From the NCBI GenBank assembly GCA_023473405.1, contig JAMCZD010000147.1, forward strand, positions 1 to 15,865: DNA of 15,865 nt, given 5' to 3'. The notes under the pieces are model-generated. The model was not told the DNA's origin. It saw nothing but the letters and a program-made list of their open reading frames with translations, and ran no database searches. Shown here one piece after another: positions 1 through 6,740 of the stretch. This stretch comes from Candidatus Omnitrophota bacterium (GTDB taxonomy: Bacteria; Verrucomicrobiota; Verrucomicrobiia; Limisphaerales; UBA1319). Position numbers and translations under genes: made by a program. Each line of letters starts with the position of its first letter. Positions within the stretch are counted from its first letter, which is position 1.

Positions 1-356
1 GGCATGCCTTCAAACAGGTCCTTGCCGTTGTGTTTGATGGGTGAGGTCTTGCCGTGCATGATCCGGTAATTGACCACTACCTCGGCTCCAAAAACATGGC
101 CGATGCATTGATGCCCCAGGCATACCCCGAACAACGGCGTATCCGGGCCGAACACGCGGATAATCTCGTTGGATAGCCCCGATTCGCGGGGTGAACAAGG
201 ACCGGGTGAAATCAGGATTCGTTCCGGTCGCATCTGACGGATCTGGTCCAGGGCGATCTGGTCGTTTCGAAAAACCCGCATCGGGACCCGCAATTCACCC
301 AGGTACTGCACCAGGTTGTAGGTGAACGAATCGTAATTGTCGATTACCAAGACCAT
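1..356 (-). CDS. Glutamine amidotransferase, PabA/TrpG type (partial, left edge)
   Basis: This is the amidotransferase subunit of aminodeoxychorismate synthase (PabA) or anthranilate synthase (TrpG). It releases ammonia from glutamine for the amination of chorismate. I translated 118 codons from ATG at 356; the frame is still open at base 1, so the C-terminal part, including the catalytic His/Glu pair, lies outside the window. The visible N-terminus is canonical: MVLVIDNYDSFTYNLVQYL, then ILISPGPCSP, then the nucleophile-elbow motif GVCLGHQ with the catalytic Cys near residue 79. The start lies 14 bases after the aroB stop, so the two are almost certainly co-transcribed. PabA and TrpG cannot be told apart by sequence, and many bacteria use one protein for both pathways. 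The nearby folD leans slightly to folate; aroB supplies both pathways. Family assignment is very secure, the specific role is not. Confidence 0.93.
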   Translation of the reverse strand, partial: MVLVIDNYDSFTYNLVQYLGELRVPMRVFRNDQIALDQIRQMRPERILISPGPCSPRESGLSNEIIRVFGPDTPLFGVCLGHQCIGHVFGAEVVVNYRIMHGKTSPIKHNGKDLFEGM

Positions 357-370
357 AAACGCAGGACAAT

Positions 371-1489
371 TTAACCGCCGCCACGCGATTGAAAAGACGG
401 AATTGGCATGTCTTCGAGTGATCGTTCGATGAGGTCAGCCGGCGCCGATTGGCCCGGGACGGCTTCGCCGATCCGCTTGGCCAGGACGAATCGGACCTGG
501 CCGGCGCTGACTTTCTTGTCCAGCTTCATTGCGGCAAGCAACCGTTTGCGCCGGGCCCGAGATAGCTTGATGGACGTCGGCAGGCCGACACTTTCGAGCC
601 ACTTTACGATTCGCTCGACGCTCGCCTCCGAGAGTCCTGCCTGCGCATGAGAGATTCTCGCGGCCGCCGCCTGCCCGATGGCAATGGCCTCGCCGTGAAG
701 ATATGTCCCGTAACCGGCGACTGTCTCGATGGCATGGCCGATGGTATGGCCGAAATTCAGGATGGCCCGCAGGCCACTCTCGGTTTCATCCTGGCCCACC
801 ACGGCGGCCTTGATGGCGCAGCACCGGGCGACAACGGTTGCCAGGATCTCGGAATCGCGATGGAGGAGCGGTTCGAGTTGCCTCTCCAAGCGCGCGAACA
901 ATCGATTGTCGTAAATAATCCCGTACTTGATGACCTCCGCCAACCCGGCGCGAAATTCGCGTTCGGTGAGCGTTTTCAAGGTGCTGAGGTCACAGAGAAC
1001 CAATCGGGGTTGATAGAAGGCCCCGACCAGGTTTTTGCCTGCCTTCAGATTGACGCCCACCTTGCCGCCCACGGAGCTGTCCACCTGTGACAACAACGTG
1101 GTGGGCACTTGCACGAAGCCGATTCCGCGCAAATAGGTCGCCGCGATAAATCCCGCCAGGTCGCCCACAACTCCCCCTCCGAGGGCCACCACGAATGAAC
1201 GGCGCTCGAGGCGATGGCGGGCAAGCTGATTGAAACACGATTGAACCACGCGAAGGTCTTTCGAAGCTTCACCCGCGCGAACCGTGATCAGGACCGGGTC
1301 AAAACCAGCCGTTTCCAGGCTCTTTTGAGCCGTGCCCGCATAGCGCGGGGCAACGTTGGAATCGGAGACGATCGCGCACTTTGTATTGGGGAAGAGCCGC
1401 GCGCATTCGGTGCCGAGCCGGGGCATCAAATGATCGCCAATCAAGATGGAATATGAACGGCCCCCCAAGGGGACCTTTACAATGCGCAT
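371..1489 (-). CDS. aroB: 3-dehydroquinate synthase AroB
   Basis: This cytosolic, NAD- and metal-dependent enzyme converts DAHP to 3-dehydroquinate, the second step of the shikimate pathway. The 372 residues match the usual full length. Diagnostic motifs are all present: the NAD-binding ALGGGVVGDLAGF (about 102-114), PTTLLSQVDSSVGGK (about 129-143), GLAEVIKYG with the metal ligand E185, FGHTIGHAIE with metal ligand H248 (and H252), and the LHGEA motif with ligand H265. It sits 22 bases downstream of the DUF6941-like gene and 14 bases upstream of the pabA/trpG-type gene, so dehydroquinate formation and chorismate amination are in one transcript. The ATG at 1489 fits the conserved N-terminal beta strand (MRIVKVPLGGRSYSILIG). 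No key residue is missing and I see nothing odd in it. Confidence 0.98.
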   Translation of the reverse strand: MRIVKVPLGGRSYSILIGDHLMPRLGTECARLFPNTKCAIVSDSNVAPRYAGTAQKSLETAGFDPVLITVRAGEASKDLRVVQSCFNQLARHRLERRSFVVALGGGVVGDLAGFIAATYLRGIGFVQVPTTLLSQVDSSVGGKVGVNLKAGKNLVGAFYQPRLVLCDLSTLKTLTEREFRAGLAEVIKYGIIYDNRLFARLERQLEPLLHRDSEILATVVARCCAIKAAVVGQDETESGLRAILNFGHTIGHAIETVAGYGTYLHGEAIAIGQAAAARISHAQAGLSEASVERIVKWLESVGLPTSIKLSRARRKRLLAAMKLDKKVSAGQVRFVLAKRIGEAVPGQSAPADLIERSLEDMPIPSFQSRGGG

Positions 1490-1511
1490 AATGAGACGCC
1501 CAATCGGGCAA

Positions 1512-1955
1512 TTATTGCGGCGGCGGCGCAGGCGGCGCCGATCCCGGATTGGCCGGAGGCGGCGGCACTACGATCACCGGCAATGGAAACCGCAGTTTCA
1601 TGACGTCATCGACCAGCACCTCGACGTAGTAAACGCCGCTATTGGCAATTTCCACCTGGTTAAATACCGTCACGTTGGTGGCATGATGGGCCGGGTCTTG
1701 AAGCGCAAATTTCACCTGGCTTTGGCGGACTACGGTCGTCTGGTCCGGGGCGATCAGACGCACGTTCTCGAGAAAAGCGCCGAGACCGGCCGTCCAGCGG
1801 TTGAAGACGCACAGCTTAAAGGCGGTAATCGGGACTTGCGGGACCCGCACCAGGCCTAGAACACCGATCAAGAAAAAATTGCCATTGACTTCCTGGCGCA
1901 CCTCTTCGCAGAGCAATGAGGCCTGGAGATCGGGTAGAATTCGAGTCGCTTGCAT
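1512..1955 (-). CDS. Small conserved hypothetical protein, DUF6941-like
   Basis: The 147-residue product has no predicted signal peptide or membrane segment. Its N-terminus (QASLLCEEVRQEVNGNFFLIGVLG, broken here at about residues 12-35) follows the pattern of the DUF6941 family: an ordinary start, 'LLCE.VR.E.NGK..LIGV', and then alternating short hydrophobic strands suggesting a compact beta-sandwich. From memory that is the best match, but I cannot run a profile search. The last 20 or so residues are a Pro/Ala-rich tail (VVPPPPANPGSAPPAPPPQ), probably disordered. It lies 16 bases after folD and 22 bases before aroB in the same operon. No catalytic motif is visible and no function can be assigned; the position between folD and aroB does not by itself imply a metabolic role. 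Confidence 0.8.
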   Translation of the reverse strand: MQATRILPDLQASLLCEEVRQEVNGNFFLIGVLGLVRVPQVPITAFKLCVFNRWTAGLGAFLENVRLIAPDQTTVVRQSQVKFALQDPAHHATNVTVFNQVEIANSGVYYVEVLVDDVMKLRFPLPVIVVPPPPANPGSAPPAPPPQ

Positions 1956-1971
1956 ATCCTGAAAATCTGTC

Positions 1972-2862
1972 TCAGCTACGGGCCGCCATCGCCGCGGCGC
2001 GCACCGTGTTTCGCATCAGCATGGCAATGGTCATGGGGCCAACCCCGCCTGGATTAGGAGTGATCTTGCCCGCCACTTTCCGGACTCCCTCGAAGTCGAC
2101 GTCGCCTACCAGCCGGTAGCCCCCCTTGGCGGCCGGATCGGATACCCGGTTCACTCCTACATCCACCACCACCGCACCCGGTTTGACCATGTCCGGACGC
2201 ACGAATTTCGCCACGCCTATGGCCGCGATCAGGATATCCGCCCGGCGGCAATGACCGGCGATATCGCGGGTTTGTGAATGGCACAATGTGACAGTGGCAT
2301 TGGCGTGGGGAGCCTTTTGGAGCAGGATGGCAATCATCGGTTTGCCCACAATGTTGCCCCGGCCCAACACCACCACTTCCGCCCCGGCCATCTCCACTCG
2401 GGAACGGATCAACAGCTCATGCACGCCTGCGGGTGTGCACGGCACAAATCCGCCAGGATCGCCCAGCATCAATTTGCCTACATTTACGGGATTGAATCCA
2501 TCGACGTCTTTGGCCGGTGAAACGGCGGCGAATATCTTGGCCGGATCAAGCGGGGGCGGCAAAGGGGCTTGAACGAGGATGCCGTGAGTGCGCGAATCGG
2601 CATTCAGTTGGGCCAGCAAACCCAGCAATTCAGCTTCGCTGGTCGCGGCCGGCAACACGTGGGTAGCCGATTTGATTCCCAGTCGGGCGCACATCCGCTC
2701 TTTCATCCCCACGTACACCTTGGAAGCGGCGTCCTCGCCCACGCGCACGAACGCAAGCCCGGGTTCGATGCCTTGTCTTCCGATCTCGCGCACTCGAGCC
2801 ATGGTTTCGCCGTTGATTTGTTCGGCAATGGCCCGGCCGTCGATGATTTCCGCGGATGTCAT
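1972..2862 (-). CDS. folD: Bifunctional methylenetetrahydrofolate dehydrogenase / methenyl-THF cyclohydrolase FolD
   Basis: FolD interconverts 5,10-methylene-THF and 10-formyl-THF in the cytosol, feeding purine and formyl-Met synthesis. The 296 residues are the usual length. Catalytic residues are in place: Y50 and K54 in the YxxxK motif (SKVYVGMKERM), Q98 in GILVQAPLP, and D121 in KDVDGFNP. The Rossmann dinucleotide motif VLGRGNIVGKP is at about 165-175, and the C-terminal signature PNPGGVGPMT follows near 270-280. The family usually reads GILVQLPLP; Ala replaces Leu here, a mild change. Its ATG overlaps the stop of the preceding SH3-protein gene as TGATG (2860-2864), implying translational coupling. 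The DUF6941-like gene follows 16 bases later. Confidence 0.98.
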   Translation of the reverse strand: MTSAEIIDGRAIAEQINGETMARVREIGRQGIEPGLAFVRVGEDAASKVYVGMKERMCARLGIKSATHVLPAATSEAELLGLLAQLNADSRTHGILVQAPLPPPLDPAKIFAAVSPAKDVDGFNPVNVGKLMLGDPGGFVPCTPAGVHELLIRSRVEMAGAEVVVLGRGNIVGKPMIAILLQKAPHANATVTLCHSQTRDIAGHCRRADILIAAIGVAKFVRPDMVKPGAVVVDVGVNRVSDPAAKGGYRLVGDVDFEGVRKVAGKITPNPGGVGPMTIAMLMRNTVRAAAMAARS

Positions 2863-3917
2863 CAGGGAGCAGACTCGATGGATTTAACTTCCAGCACGGG
2901 CGTATTGGTCCAACGCTCGTCCATTGCCTCGGGACCGGTCACGATCACCTTCTGGCCTGCGTATTTTCTCAGGTCAATATTGGTGCTCGTAGACATCAGG
3001 TAGTCCAGGACCAGGCTGGTATGGTCACTCTTCAATTCGAAATAAGTGGGGGCCTGGATGCTGGTTACGCCTCGCACAATCCCCTCGCGGCTCACGATCC
3101 GTTTGGGAGGAGGTTCATTTCGCGGAGGCGGAGCGGGCGCCAACGGCGGAGGGTTGGCCAAGGCCGGGGCCGGCGGGACAGCAGCAGGCGCGGCGGCAGG
3201 GGCGGCAGCAGGCGGGACAGCAGCAGGCGCGGCGGCCGCAACTGCCGAAGGAATGGCGGGAGCAACTGTCGGAGGCGTGGCAGGCGCGGCAACAACCGGT
3301 GCCGGCGCGGGAATCGCGGCGACTGTCTCTGTCTTCTCGGGGGCCGGTGGGGCGGCTTTCGGTTCCGCAGAAGGCGATGCGGGTTTGACGGCGGCGACGG
3401 CTTTTTCCTTGGTGGGGGCAGGGGCAGGAGCGGCGGCAACGGGAGAAGGAGAAAGCAAATCCGCCGCCACAAAGGCATAAGCGTCAGCCGGCGGTTCGAT
3501 CTGCACCCAGTCACCGGAGGTGCGGATTTCCTGGACTTTATCATCACGTTCCAAAAGGCCCACCACGCTGTAATTCTCTCCCGGGCCAGCCCGCATGTTC
3601 AGGCGTCGCGCGGTGACCGTCTTTTTCTCCGGATCGATGAAGGACGCGAACACCCAGACCGGGACATTGGTAGGCATTTGGATGCGGGTCCATTGGTCCG
3701 GTTCGCCCGCCTTGGGTTTTTCCAAGGTGATCTTTTCCAAAACCGTCACGGTGTCACCCTGCTTAAGCTGGGTCAAAACCTCGCTAAAAATGGAGGGTTG
3801 CGCGCGCACGTTGATAGTATCTGCCTTGACAACCTCGGTTTCGGCAGCCGTGAGATTCAAAGCTAGAAGCTGTGTCAGGGCCAAAACGGCCAGAATCCAC
3901 CCGGAATTCGTTTTCAT
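2862..3917 (-). CDS. Secreted protein with two bacterial SH3 domains and an Ala/Pro-rich linker
   Basis: A 351-residue exported protein of unknown function. Residues 1-25 form a typical signal peptide (MKTNSGWILAVLALTQLLAL, then NLTA before AETE). Two SH3b-like domains follow, at about 28-95 (DTINVRAQPSIFSEVLTQLKQG) and 99-155 (RRLNMRAGPGENYSVVGLL, GDWVQIEPP, AYAFVAADLL). Residues 156-272 are a low-complexity Ala/Pro linker. A C-terminal domain at about 273-348 has an OB-like strand pattern (GIVRGVTSIQAPTYFEL, KYAGQKVIVTGPE). SH3b domains often bind peptidoglycan or protein, so a periplasmic wall-associated role is plausible; no hydrolase domain is present. The start overlaps the RluB-type gene's stop (ATGA, 3914-3917) and the end overlaps the folD start. 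The linker DNA contains an in-frame direct repeat (3172-3236). Confidence 0.88.
   Translation of the reverse strand: MKTNSGWILAVLALTQLLALNLTAAETEVVKADTINVRAQPSIFSEVLTQLKQGDTVTVLEKITLEKPKAGEPDQWTRIQMPTNVPVWVFASFIDPEKKTVTARRLNMRAGPGENYSVVGLLERDDKVQEIRTSGDWVQIEPPADAYAFVAADLLSPSPVAAAPAPAPTKEKAVAAVKPASPSAEPKAAPPAPEKTETVAAIPAPAPVVAAPATPPTVAPAIPSAVAAAAPAAVPPAAAPAAAPAAVPPAPALANPPPLAPAPPPRNEPPPKRIVSREGIVRGVTSIQAPTYFELKSDHTSLVLDYLMSTSTNIDLRKYAGQKVIVTGPEAMDERWTNTPVLEVKSIESAP
3172..3236. repeat. In-frame 26-bp direct repeat in the Ala/Pro linker coding region
   Basis: A 26-bp segment beginning GGCGGGACAGCAGCAGG occurs at 3172-3197 and again at 3211-3236, offset 39 bases (13 codons). It encodes the repeated AAAPAAVPPA block of the SH3 protein linker. 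A multiple of three keeps the frame, so replication slippage here would change linker length without breaking the gene. Confidence 0.85.
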
Positions 3918-4624
3918 AGTTCAGGAAGTAAAGATTTAATTTCGGATTTTGTCAATCTCCGCCATTTGCCCAACGGCAATTCGCCTAATTTGATCCGCCC
4001 GATTTGGGTCCGCTGCAAACGCGTGACACGAAGGCCTTGGGCTTCGAGCAACCGGCGGACCTCACGATTCTTCCCTTCGCTCAACTCAAGCTCGATGATG
4101 CTGCGGGTTTTGCTGCATTCCAAGAGGCGTGCCTTATCGGCGCGCAATTCTTCGCCCCGGTTCCTGACGCCTTGTTTCATCCGGGCCAAGGTCTCAGGCG
4201 CCACGCGGCCCTCGACGGTGACGCGGTAGGTCTTGCCGACTCCATAGCGGGGGTGAGTCAACCCCAAACAGAACTGGCCGTCGTCAGTCAGGAAAATCAG
4301 ACCTTCGCTCTCCCAGTCCAGGCGGCCCACCGAATAGAGACGGCTCCATTCCTTGGGCAACAAATCCATCAGGCTCTGGCGTTTTTGCGGATCATGCCGG
4401 GAGCAAATATATCCAGGCGGCTTGTTCAGCGCCACATACAGCCTTTGGCGCGGTGCCTTTATATCCTTGTCGTCCACGGTGACCCGGTCCTCACCCGGAG
4501 TAATTTGGGTCCCCAATTCCCGCACCAAATGACCGTTCACCCGGACCCGCCCGGCCAGGATGAATAGTTCGCTGGCACGCCGAGAGGCCACGCCCGCATG
4601 AGCCAGGAACTTGTGCAGTCGCAC
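3914..4624 (-). CDS. rluB: 23S rRNA pseudouridine synthase, RsuA/RluB/E/F family (RluB-like)
   Basis: This enzyme isomerises a uridine in rRNA to pseudouridine; the architecture best fits RluB (helix 90 region of 23S rRNA), though RluE/RluF/RsuA cannot be excluded. An N-terminal S4 RNA-binding domain (VRLHKFLAHAGVASRRASE, then RVRVNG) spans about 1-60. The catalytic motif SVGRLDWESEGLIFLTDDG carries the nucleophile D103 (numbering from the GTG start). A C-terminal EGKNREVRRLLEAQGL then RLQRTQIGRI block is typical. I chose GTG at 4624: it starts exactly at the S4 domain and leaves a 5-base gap after the small basic protein (236 residues). An upstream ATG at 4684 gives 256 residues but overlaps that gene by 55 bases and adds only a non-conserved basic leader. 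The stop overlaps the SH3-protein start as ATGA. Confidence 0.93.
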   Translation of the reverse strand: MRLHKFLAHAGVASRRASELFILAGRVRVNGHLVRELGTQITPGEDRVTVDDKDIKAPRQRLYVALNKPPGYICSRHDPQKRQSLMDLLPKEWSRLYSVGRLDWESEGLIFLTDDGQFCLGLTHPRYGVGKTYRVTVEGRVAPETLARMKQGVRNRGEELRADKARLLECSKTRSIIELELSEGKNREVRRLLEAQGLRVTRLQRTQIGRIKLGELPLGKWRRLTKSEIKSLLPEL

Positions 4625-4629
4625 CTTGA

Positions 4630-4785
4630 TCAGGACTCGGGTTTGGTCTTGCGAAGTCCCAGAACGCGATCGCCCGGCTTCCACTGCTCCCGCTTTTTCA
4701 GCAATTGAACCCGATCGAACCGCTTCAGCACGTTCCGTTTGGCGCCCAAGGCATTAACGCTTCTTAAACTGCGATGTTGTGACAT
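4630..4785 (-). CDS. Verrucomicrobia/Chlamydiae-type small basic protein
   Basis: A 51-residue, strongly basic protein beginning MSQHRSLRSVNALGAKRNVL, with RFDRVQLLKKREQWKPGDRVLGLRK further on. This pattern (S.dRSL....L...RNVL.R.eR...L.....W..GD.v.GLpK) matches my memory of the PVC small basic protein family (TIGR04137), whose function is unknown and which may be ribosome- or RNA-associated. I start it at ATG 4785 rather than an in-frame ATG at 4818, because the family begins with MS.. before the R-S-L motif. It is the first gene of the housekeeping operon and lies 5 bases before the RluB-type start, so the two are probably co-expressed and translation-related. It is a useful taxonomic marker. 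A profile search would settle the family; the reading frame and composition are clear. Confidence 0.85.
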   Translation of the reverse strand: MSQHRSLRSVNALGAKRNVLKRFDRVQLLKKREQWKPGDRVLGLRKTKPES

Positions 4786-5137
4786 AATTCGTTCTCTTAC
4801 TCTAGATTCCAGCTCCAAAAAAGGACCACCTCACGGACTCTGTCCAAGCGCGGCGCACGTTCACGATTTCGCCCCGCTTTGCCGCAGCAATCCGAGGAGT
4901 GTTTCTAACACAACAATGCCTAAATGCAATCGGTTTGTTTCCTGCGAAGGCCCAAAGGGCGCGGGGCAATATTCTTTCAAAAGCGATGTTAACCTGCTTT
5001 TTGTGTTGGTTTTACGGGACGCCCCCCCAGGAATCAATGATTGGCTTCGGGCAAGATCATTTCATACACCAAGGGAACCAGGAATTTTGCTGGTTGTTGG
5101 TCATTGAAGATTCGGCCCAAACCGGTAGGGTGAGTCC
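4786..5137. other. Divergent intergenic region, no recognisable gene
   Basis: These 352 bases separate the minus-strand housekeeping operon from the plus-strand DUF971 gene, so they should hold two divergent promoters. I could not identify convincing -35/-10 pairs on either strand. The open frames here (for example 4899-5150, plus) overlap the DUF971 start, have no domain-like composition and are best treated as chance. No tRNA, riboswitch-like fold or strong terminator is evident by eye. Confidence 0.6.
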
Positions 5138-5449
5138 ATGCGACCTGTAAATGTCGAGGCAATCGGCGAAGAACTGGCGATCAAATGGGATGACGGCGGC
5201 GAAACCTATATCCGGTTGGAGACCTTGCGCCGTCATTGCCCCTGCGCCACGTGCCAGGGTGAAGGTGACATCATGGGCAATATTCAGAAAGGCCCATCGA
5301 AGCCACTCTCCCCGCGCTCTTTTCAGCTTCGCCAAATTGCCACGGTAGGCGGGTATGCCCTGCAACCCATTTGGGAGGACGGCCATTCTTCAGGCATCTA
5401 TTCGTTCGAGTATATCCGGAAAATCGCCCAATCCGCGGGACCATCCTGA
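5138..5449 (+). CDS. DUF971 / GBBH-like N-terminal domain protein
   Basis: The 103-residue protein is essentially one DUF971 domain (the N-terminal domain of gamma-butyrobetaine hydroxylase, here standing alone). Signature elements are visible: ELAIKWDDGGETYIRLETLR (about 12-31), the CPCATC cluster with C34, C36 and C39, GGYALQPIWEDGHSSGIYSF (about 71-90) and the end EYIRK. In the eukaryotic enzyme this domain binds zinc; in bacteria the stand-alone form has no settled function and is sometimes found near iron-sulfur assembly genes, but no such partner is present here. The Cys trio supports metal binding as an inference. The ATG at 5138 is preceded by a weak GGGTGAG purine stretch. It has its own promoter region and is followed, on the same strand, by the protease gene. 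Confidence 0.9.
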   Translation: MRPVNVEAIGEELAIKWDDGGETYIRLETLRRHCPCATCQGEGDIMGNIQKGPSKPLSPRSFQLRQIATVGGYALQPIWEDGHSSGIYSFEYIRKIAQSAGPS

Positions 5450-5588
5450 CGAGGCAGAGCCTCAGACCAGTTTATGTTTGGTTATGATAATTGATGTTTG
5501 GCCGGTTCAAATCGTTGGTTCGCGGAAAACCGTGTCGGTCTTGTTCGGTCGGGCGCCTTTCAGCCGATGGAACGGGTGCCGCGCTCGC

Positions 5589-6548
5589 ATGGCGCATCGC
5601 CCGGCGCATCGAATCTGGACAAATTGGTTCATGCAGGCCGGTTGCGCGATGTGGATATTGATGCAGCCGGTGACGATACCAGCGGTGATATTCATGGGGA
5701 CGGCGGACCCCACATATCACACCACGGCGCCAACGGATTCGCTGACGGGCAGCGGTTGGCAATACGAGGGTCAACTGGGCCAATTCCTGGGCACACCCAT
5801 CGCCCCGCAATACTTCATCACCGCCAAGCATATCACGTCCTCGCTGATCACCAGTGGATTGGCCTTTGCTTTCGATAGCGCGAACTACACGACTACCGCG
5901 CGTTACGACAGCCCGGACAGCGATCTGACCATTTGGAAGGTGGACGGGACCTTTTCCCAGTTCGCACCCCTTTATACCGGTAACAACGAGGTCGGCAAGT
6001 CGTTGGTGGTGATCGGGCGCGGAACTCTGCGCGCAGGCGAGGTGGTGGTGGATGGCAAGGCCAAAGGTTGGTATTGGGGAGTTGGCGATGGTGTTCAACG
6101 TTGGGGCGAGAACACGGTTTCATCCATCGTCATCGCATCGAATGCGACCGTCAACCTTGGCGAGATGCTCCGCGCCAACTTTGATTACGGGGCTGGCACT
6201 GACGAAGCCCAACTTTCCTCGGGTGACTCGGGCGGGGCGGTCTTCATCCAGGACAGCTCTGATTCGACATGGAAACTGGCAGGCATCAATTATGGCGTAA
6301 GCGGGCCTTACAACCTTGAGTCAGGCGACGGCATGCCTTTTAACGCCGCTCTTTACGATCAAAGCGGTCTTTATATTAACGGCGACGCCGTCAGCGGTCC
6401 CGGCGCGTTGTATGCAACCCGGATTTCTTCGAACCTGGATTGGATTCAAAGCGTGTTGATTCCCGAGCCGGGCGCCTGGGGTCTGGCTTTCGGCGTGGCG
6501 CTTTTGGGATTCGCTCTGGTTCGCCGGAGGCGTGGGGCGCGCGAATGA
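5589..6548 (+). CDS. Secreted trypsin-like serine protease with PEP-CTERM sorting signal
   Basis: An exported chymotrypsin-fold peptidase. With the start at 5589 it has 319 residues. The triad is visible: H81 in YFITAKHI, D112 in SPDSDLTIWKV, and S214 in SSGDSGGAVF. The C-terminus is a PEP-CTERM tail: IPEP at about 291-294, a hydrophobic helix (WGLAFGVALLGFALV), then RRRRGARE. Exosortase-type processing would remove this tail, so the protein is probably surface- or matrix-targeted. The N-terminus is uncertain. In-frame ATGs occur at 5484, 5589 and 5631; 5589 gives MAHRPAHRIW ahead of a hydrophobic stretch (WILMQPVTIPAVIFMG), the most signal-peptide-like choice, and a TATGATAAT element at 5483-5491 could be a -10 box overlapping the 5484 codon. 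No start has a clear ribosome binding site. The substrate is unknown. Confidence 0.85.
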   Translation: MAHRPAHRIWTNWFMQAGCAMWILMQPVTIPAVIFMGTADPTYHTTAPTDSLTGSGWQYEGQLGQFLGTPIAPQYFITAKHITSSLITSGLAFAFDSANYTTTARYDSPDSDLTIWKVDGTFSQFAPLYTGNNEVGKSLVVIGRGTLRAGEVVVDGKAKGWYWGVGDGVQRWGENTVSSIVIASNATVNLGEMLRANFDYGAGTDEAQLSSGDSGGAVFIQDSSDSTWKLAGINYGVSGPYNLESGDGMPFNAALYDQSGLYINGDAVSGPGALYATRISSNLDWIQSVLIPEPGAWGLAFGVALLGFALVRRRRGARE

Positions 6549-6740
6549 AGACATCCGCGCACCGATGTCGGGGCGCGGGATCAGCTACTCGTCCAGAGTC
6601 CTGGATCAGGCTGCTACCACCAAAGGTATCGATTATTTCCCAATCGGCAACCCGTGCGCCGGCCCAACGGGAGGCGGGTTGGAAACCCGCGATACGGCAG
6701 ACAAGGATGTCTGCGCTACGAAGGTCTGAGGCCCGTCTAG
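6549..6740. other. Intergenic region between convergent genes
   Basis: This 192-base gap lies between the plus-strand protease and the minus-strand oxidoreductase. Just after the protease stop is a 6-bp inverted repeat, GACATC at 6550-6555 and GATGTC at 6564-6569. The double-hairpin repeat at 6674-6714 follows. Neither is followed by a T run, so they are not textbook intrinsic terminators, although structures here could end both transcripts. Confidence 0.6.
6674..6714. repeat. Double-hairpin intergenic repeat
   Basis: Two perfect 7-bp stems sit side by side. GCGGGTT (6674-6680) pairs with AACCCGC (6684-6690) over a 3-base loop. GCAGACA (6697-6703) pairs with TGTCTGC (6708-6714) over an AGGA loop and is followed by GCTACG. 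The second stem shares its plan (7-bp stem, AGGR loop, GCTMC tail) with the hairpin at 12067-12084 on the opposite strand. I recall intergenic hairpins of this style being common in Verrucomicrobia genomes, but that needs a genome-wide search. Confidence 0.75.

Noticed and set aside
408..1090. Plus-strand frames opposite aroB
   Set aside because: They are antisense to a gene with intact catalytic motifs and have no domain-like content.
3046..3480. Plus-strand Gly/Ala-rich frame opposite the SH3 linker
   Set aside because: It is the mirror image of the Ala/Pro-coding repeats and low-complexity only.
4739..5150. Plus-strand frames of 122 and 83 codons in the divergent gap
   Set aside because: They overlap the small basic protein or the DUF971 start, have no recognisable motif and lack a ribosome binding site.
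5483..5491. Promoter -10 element TATGATAAT before the protease
   Set aside because: No -35 match is found at a suitable distance; it is mentioned only as weak support against the 5484 start.
6550..6714. Intrinsic terminator behind the protease
   Set aside because: Stems are present but no T run follows on either strand, so I describe them as hairpin repeats instead.
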